Below, one piece after another: positions 60,637 through 64,000 of a DNA stretch of 64,000 bases (its first letter is position 1; each line of letters opens with the position of its first letter). The stretch is from Tardibacter chloracetimidivorans (GTDB lineage: Bacteria; Pseudomonadota; Alphaproteobacteria; Sphingomonadales; Sphingomonadaceae): positions 607,501 through 671,500 of the forward strand of contig NZ_CP018221.1 of NCBI RefSeq assembly GCF_001890385.1. Reading direction: 5' to 3'. The notes under the pieces are model-generated. The model was not told the origin of the DNA, did no database searches, and worked only from the letters and a program-made list of their open reading frames with translations. A program made the position numbers and the translations under genes.

Positions 60637-61625
60637 AGCGCCGACGCCGATCGTGGTGCTGCATGGGCCAGATAGGCGAGCCGCTTCATCTCGCGGCGGC
60701 CCCTTGTGACCGTATCGAGGATCAGACCGCTGAATCCGTTGAGGACCGCGATCAGCACCAGGCCCGTGCAGAGGATCGCGGTCGGGACGCGGGGCACGAG
60801 GCCTGTCTCGAAGAAGGTGATGAACAGCGGGACCGACAGGACCACCGCGATCAGCGCCAGCATGCCCCCGATCGCTCCGAAGAAGGCGATCGGCCGCTCG
60901 ATGCGGTAGAGGTTGATCATCGTCTTCAATATCCGCCAGCCATCGCGATAGGTGCTGAGCTTGGACGCCGATCCTTCCGGCCGCGCGCCATAGGCCGTGC
61001 GCAACTCGGCGACCGGCATCTTCAGTTCAAGCGCGTGGACGCTGATTTCCGTCTCGATCTCGAAGCCTTCGCTCAGCACGGGGAAGCTCTTGACGAAACG
61101 ACGCGAGAAGACCCGATAACCAGATAGAATATCGCTGAAACTGCGGCCGAACATGCGGGCGAGGATACCCGTGAGCATGACGTTTCCAAGGCGATGGCCC
61201 CGGCGATAGGCCGCATCGATCTCGGACGCGCGTGCGCCCACCACCATGTCGAGCTGGTCTTCCAGCAAGCGGCGCACCATCAGCGGCGCGGCGGAAGCGT
61301 CATAGGTCGCATCGCCATCAGCCATGACATAGACGTCAGCGTCTACATCGGCGAACATGCGGCGGACGACATAGCCCTTGCCCTGCATACGTTCCGTGCG
61401 GACGACCGCCCCAGCCGCCTCGGCGATTTCGCGCGTCCGGTCACCGGAATTATTGTCGTACACATAGATGTCGGCGTGCGGCAGGGCTTCCCTGAAGCTG
61501 CGGATCGTCTGCGCGATCGCCGCTTCCTCATTATAGCAGGGCAGGATCACGGCGACGCGAGGCCGGTCCATCATGACGGCCGCGACCACTTCTTCTGACA
61601 TGATTTCATTCATACCGGCGTCCAC
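60633..61625 (-). CDS. GT2 glycosyltransferase, dolichol/polyprenyl-phosphate-sugar synthase-like
   Basis: This is a 330-residue GT-A enzyme with VAVILPCYNEEAAIAQTIRS at the start, IYVYDNNSGDRT, YVMADGDATYD for metal/donor binding, and two C-terminal membrane helices (about 235-300). It resembles polyprenyl-phosphate mannose/glucose synthases that make lipid-P-sugar donors. GTG 61625 has GGGGAG at good spacing; ATG 61613 is an alternative. It follows tig after a terminator and is convergent with the GT39-like gene. Confidence 0.85.
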   Translation of the reverse strand: MDAGMNEIMSEEVVAAVMMDRPRVAVILPCYNEEAAIAQTIRSFREALPHADIYVYDNNSGDRTREIAEAAGAVVRTERMQGKGYVVRRMFADVDADVYVMADGDATYDASAAPLMVRRLLEDQLDMVVGARASEIDAAYRRGHRLGNVMLTGILARMFGRSFSDILSGYRVFSRRFVKSFPVLSEGFEIETEISVHALELKMPVAELRTAYGARPEGSASKLSTYRDGWRILKTMINLYRIERPIAFFGAIGGMLALIAVVLSVPLFITFFETGLVPRVPTAILCTGLVLIAVLNGFSGLILDTVTRGRREMKRLAYLAHAAPRSASAL

Positions 61626-61686
61626 GCCGCGCTCCCCGTCCTGTCACCGCGCAATCTGCTGCATGGCAAGCCCGGTGACAAGACAA

Positions 61687-61717
61687 AGGCCCGGACGCAT
61701 TTTCACACGCCGGGCCT
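61687..61717 (-). terminator. probable terminator of tig
   Basis: AGGCCCGG (61687-61694) and CCGGGCCT (61710-61717) form a stem on the minus strand just downstream of the tig stop. It is followed by an imperfect T-run (TTTGTCTT). Confidence 0.65.
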
Positions 61718-61738
61718 CTGCTCATTCCGTGCCGAATG

Positions 61739-63328
61739 TCAGCCTTCCGGCTTTTCGGCCTTTTTCTTCGCCGCGGGCTTCTTTGCCGCAGGCTTTGCGG
61801 CAGCGTCGCTGCCTTCCGCCTTCTTCGCTGCCGGCTTCTTCGCTGCCGGCTTCTTCGCGGCGGGTTTCGCCTTGGCTGCGGCTTCCGCCGGTTCGGCCTC
61901 GTCGTCCTTCTTCGCCTTGGCCTTTGCGGCAGGCTTCTTCGCCGGCTTCGCATGATCATGGTCGTGGTCATGACCGCAGCCGGGGCCATGCACATGGCCT
62001 TCTTCTTCCTCGATCGCTGCTTCCAGCTCGGCGCGGGTCACGCTCCGGTCGGTGATTTCCGCCTTTTCCAGCAGGAAATCGACGACCTTCTCCTCATACA
62101 GAGGCGCGCGGATCTGCGCCTGTGCCATCGCGTTCTGCTGGACATATTCGAAGAACCTTTTCTGGTCCTCCGGGCGATACTGCTGCGCGGCCTGCGCGAT
62201 CAGCCGGCTCATCTCCTGCTGGCTGATCTGCACGTCGTTGGCCTGGCCGATCTCCGACAGCAAAAGCCCCAGACGCACGCGGCGCACGGCGATGGCGCGA
62301 TAGTCCTCGCGCTCCGCCTCCAACTCGGCCTTGGCGGCCTCGACATCGTCTTCATGGCTCGCCTCATGGAGAAGCTGCTGCCAGATCTGCGAGAACTCCG
62401 CCTCCACCATAGACGGCGGCACATCGAAATCATGGGTGGCGGCAAGCTGGTCGAGCAGCTTGCGCTTCATATGCGTGCGCGTCAGCCCGTTCAGTTCCTG
62501 CTCGACCTGGCCCTTCAACAGCTCGCGAAGCTGGTCCACGCCCTCAAGGCCCAGCGACTTGGCGAAGTCGTCATCGGCCTTGGCCTCCTTGGGCGACTTC
62601 ACCTCGGTGACCTTCACATCGAAGGTCGCGGCCTTGCCCTTCAGATAATCGACATTGTAATCCTCGGGGAAGGTGACGTTCAGCGTCTTCTCGTCCCCCG
62701 CCTTCACGCCGGCAAGCTGGTCCTCAAAGCCCGGAATCAGCCGTCCGGAGCCGATCTCGACCGACATGCCTTCACCGGTGCCGCCTTCAAACGGCTCCCC
62801 GTCGACCTTGCCGACGAAATCCATCACCACCAGATCGCCGAAGGCGGCCTTATGGGTCTTCGGCGCTTCCTCGAAGCTCTTCTGCTGGGAGACGATGCGC
62901 TCCAGAGCCGCCTCGATTTCCTCGCCGGTCGCCTCGACCATCAGCCGCTCAAGCTTCAAGCCTTCGATCTGCGGCGTCGGGATCTCGGGAAGCACTTCCA
63001 GCTCCACCGTCACCTCGGCGTCCTTGCCGGCTTCATAGCCCTCCGCCAGATCGACCGAAGGCTGCATCGCGGGGCGCAGCTTGTTGTCGGCAAGCAGCTT
63101 CTGAACGCTGTCCTGAACCGCCGTCTGCAAGGCTTCCTGCTCCAGCGCCGGGCCGTGCATCTTGCGGACGAGATTGGCCGGCACCTTGCCGGGGCGGAAG
63201 CCCGGCATACGCACCTGCGGGGCCACGGCGGCCAGCTGGATATCAACGCGCTGCGCGATGTCCTTCGCCGGAATCACCAGCTTGTAGGCGCGCTTCAAAC
63301 CCTCGTTCAGCGTCTCGGCAGTCTGCAT
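61739..63328 (-). CDS. tig: trigger factor with His-rich and Lys/Ala/Pro-rich C-terminal tail
   Basis: Trigger factor is the ribosome-bound chaperone and peptidyl-prolyl isomerase. It has 529 residues. The N-terminal ribosome-binding motif is MPGFRPGKVPANLVRKMHG, the FKBP-type domain starts at FGDLVVMDFVGKVDGEPFEG, and the C-terminal chaperone arms follow. Normal length is about 430-450. From residue 445 an extra 85 residues appear: HVHGPGCGHDHDHDH (445-459), then a PAAKK-repeat tail to the end. ATG 63328 (MQTAETLNEG) is chosen by homology; AGGAAGG lies 11 bases upstream. A longer frame to 63424 crosses the tRNA remnant and is rejected. Confidence 0.96.
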   Translation of the reverse strand: MQTAETLNEGLKRAYKLVIPAKDIAQRVDIQLAAVAPQVRMPGFRPGKVPANLVRKMHGPALEQEALQTAVQDSVQKLLADNKLRPAMQPSVDLAEGYEAGKDAEVTVELEVLPEIPTPQIEGLKLERLMVEATGEEIEAALERIVSQQKSFEEAPKTHKAAFGDLVVMDFVGKVDGEPFEGGTGEGMSVEIGSGRLIPGFEDQLAGVKAGDEKTLNVTFPEDYNVDYLKGKAATFDVKVTEVKSPKEAKADDDFAKSLGLEGVDQLRELLKGQVEQELNGLTRTHMKRKLLDQLAATHDFDVPPSMVEAEFSQIWQQLLHEASHEDDVEAAKAELEAEREDYRAIAVRRVRLGLLLSEIGQANDVQISQQEMSRLIAQAAQQYRPEDQKRFFEYVQQNAMAQAQIRAPLYEEKVVDFLLEKAEITDRSVTRAELEAAIEEEEGHVHGPGCGHDHDHDHAKPAKKPAAKAKAKKDDEAEPAEAAAKAKPAAKKPAAKKPAAKKAEGSDAAAKPAAKKPAAKKKAEKPEG

Positions 63329-63392
63329 GCTCAAGGCAACCTTCCTGAAATCGTAATCCTTTGGGGCGCGCCCGTCCGCATTCGCAGCGGTC

Positions 63393-63449
63393 TGGTGCGG
63401 GCGAAGGGACTCGAACCCCCACATCTTGCGATACTGGAACCTAAATCCA
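63393..63449 (-). other. 3' part of tRNA-Leu(UAG): attachment-site duplicate of an integrated element
   Basis: On the minus strand this 57-base stretch runs from the anticodon stem through the long variable arm and T arm to the CCA end of a tRNA-Leu. It holds TGGATTTAGGTTCCAG (anticodon TAG at 63441-63443), GGGGGTTCGAGTCCC and CGCCCGCACCA. The 5' half (acceptor GCGGGCG and D arm) is absent; sequence to the right does not match a tRNA. This is what is left at one end when an element integrates into the 3' half of a tRNA gene. Confidence 0.88.
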
Positions 63450-63482
63450 TGAAATCACAAGATTCTCTCAGTTTTACGCCAC

Positions 63483-64000
63483 TCATCCCAAGGCTCCCAC
63501 GATGGGAGAGGCTGCTATAAGCGCGGTGGGGGACGTGTCAACCTCTGTCACTTTTACACTGGTAAAGTGAGAATTGAGGGTAGCCAACGCGTCCACCAGC
63601 ATCCCATCGTTGACGTGAGCATACCTGAGCGTCGTCTCGATACGCTTGTGGCCCATGAAACGTTGGATGACCCTCAGGTTGACATTCGCCATCACAAGCC
63701 GAGTGCAGCATGTGTGCCTACAGGCATGGAAGACGAACCAAGGGTCACTCTTGAGGCCCATTGCCTCTCTCGCTTGCTCCCAGGCATACCGAAGCTGATG
63801 GACGTTAGGGATCGTTCGGTCGATCACAATCTGACTGAGGTTCTCGAAGGTCTCTTCATCTACCGGGATGGACCGGGGGGACCCGCTCTTGGTCTTCCAT
63901 AAGTGGACCCAACGATCCTGAAGCTGCTCACGCTCAAGCGTCAGTATCTCGCTCCGCCTCATTCCGGTCTTAATGTCTGCCTTGACGGTCATCCAGACGT
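63483..64000 (-). CDS. tyrosine recombinase/integrase, N-terminus beyond window edge
   Basis: The visible 172 codons form the catalytic domain of a phage-type integrase. All active-site residues can be seen: Arg in TGMRRSEILTL, Lys in KTKSGSPRSIPV, His and Arg in HACRHTCCTRL, His in FMGHKRIETTL and the nucleophile Tyr in RYAHVND. The gene ends 33 bases from the tRNA-Leu remnant, the usual place for an integrase next to its attachment site. The reading frame continues past the right edge without a clear start. Codon use is less GC-biased than in neighbouring genes, in line with horizontal transfer. Confidence 0.93.
   Translation of the reverse strand, partial: VWMTVKADIKTGMRRSEILTLEREQLQDRWVHLWKTKSGSPRSIPVDEETFENLSQIVIDRTIPNVHQLRYAWEQAREAMGLKSDPWFVFHACRHTCCTRLVMANVNLRVIQRFMGHKRIETTLRYAHVNDGMLVDALATLNSHFTSVKVTEVDTSPTALIAASPIVGALG

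Larger units (their letters stand above)
63393..64000. mobile_element. left border of an integrated genetic element (prophage or genomic island)
   Basis: The tRNA-Leu 3' remnant and adjacent integrase define an element that extends right beyond the window. The complete tRNA-Leu should be found at its far end, rebuilt from the element's own attachment sequence. Whether it is a phage, ICE or island cannot be told from 0.6 kb. Confidence 0.85.

Overview
The window is GC-rich chromosomal DNA from an alphaproteobacterium, most likely a member of the Sphingomonadaceae. The evidence is the GcrA cell-cycle regulator, the tig-clpP-clpX and argD-argF-hslO neighbourhoods, an intracellular PHB depolymerase, and a large Wzx/Wzy-type exopolysaccharide locus typical of sphingomonads. 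The genus cannot be fixed from the sequence alone.

Layout. 1-5938 (minus strand): glutamate synthase, with gltB complete and gltD running off the left edge. 6183-42218: one roughly 36-kb extracellular polysaccharide locus. Its left arm (6183-14824, minus) encodes a secreted lyase-like beta-helix protein, an outer-membrane beta-barrel, a short Wza-like export lipoprotein, a Wzy/WaaL-type membrane protein, a sulfotransferase, a DegT aminotransferase and a membrane 4,6-dehydratase. A 406-bp divergent region separates it from the right arm (15231-42218, plus). The right arm holds three free GT4 glycosyltransferases, an AsnB-type amidotransferase and a GT4/phosphoglycosyl-transferase fusion. Next come a formyltransferase / PIG-L deacetylase / ATP-grasp / HAD set, and a Wzc-type tyrosine kinase between two LuxR-type regulators with abnormal receiver domains. 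The arm ends with a Wzx flippase, an ArnT-like enzyme, a CDP-6-deoxysugar pathway (rfbF, rfbG, an unusual rfbH, a C-methyltransferase, a possible reductase), a GtrB-like transferase, and a uronic-acid dehydrogenase plus epimerase. A convincing sigma-54-type promoter precedes the first regulator.

42219-56971: mixed core and accessory genes (an oxygenase-like protein, Nudix, phosphomannose isomerase, acs, gcrA, an ABC-2 permease, argD-argF-hslO, a secreted aspartic protease, flavin reductase, modABC, phaZ). 57108-63328: clpX, clpP and tig, with a convergent pair of lipid-linked-sugar glycosyltransferase genes placed between clpP and tig. 63393-64000: the left border of an integrated element. 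It consists of the 3' part of a tRNA-Leu(UAG) gene (an attachment-site duplicate) and the end of a tyrosine recombinase whose body lies outside the window.

Reading of the system (inference). The dehydratase and aminotransferase make an amino-deoxy sugar nucleotide. The fusion protein would load its phosphosugar on the lipid carrier and add the second sugar. Uronic acids (TviB-like plus epimerase) may be amidated by AsnB, and the CDP branch gives a C-methylated 3,6-dideoxy sugar. Wzx, the Wzy-like protein, Wzc and a short OPX plus beta-barrel port would flip, polymerise and export the product, with sulfation and acyl changes as decoration.
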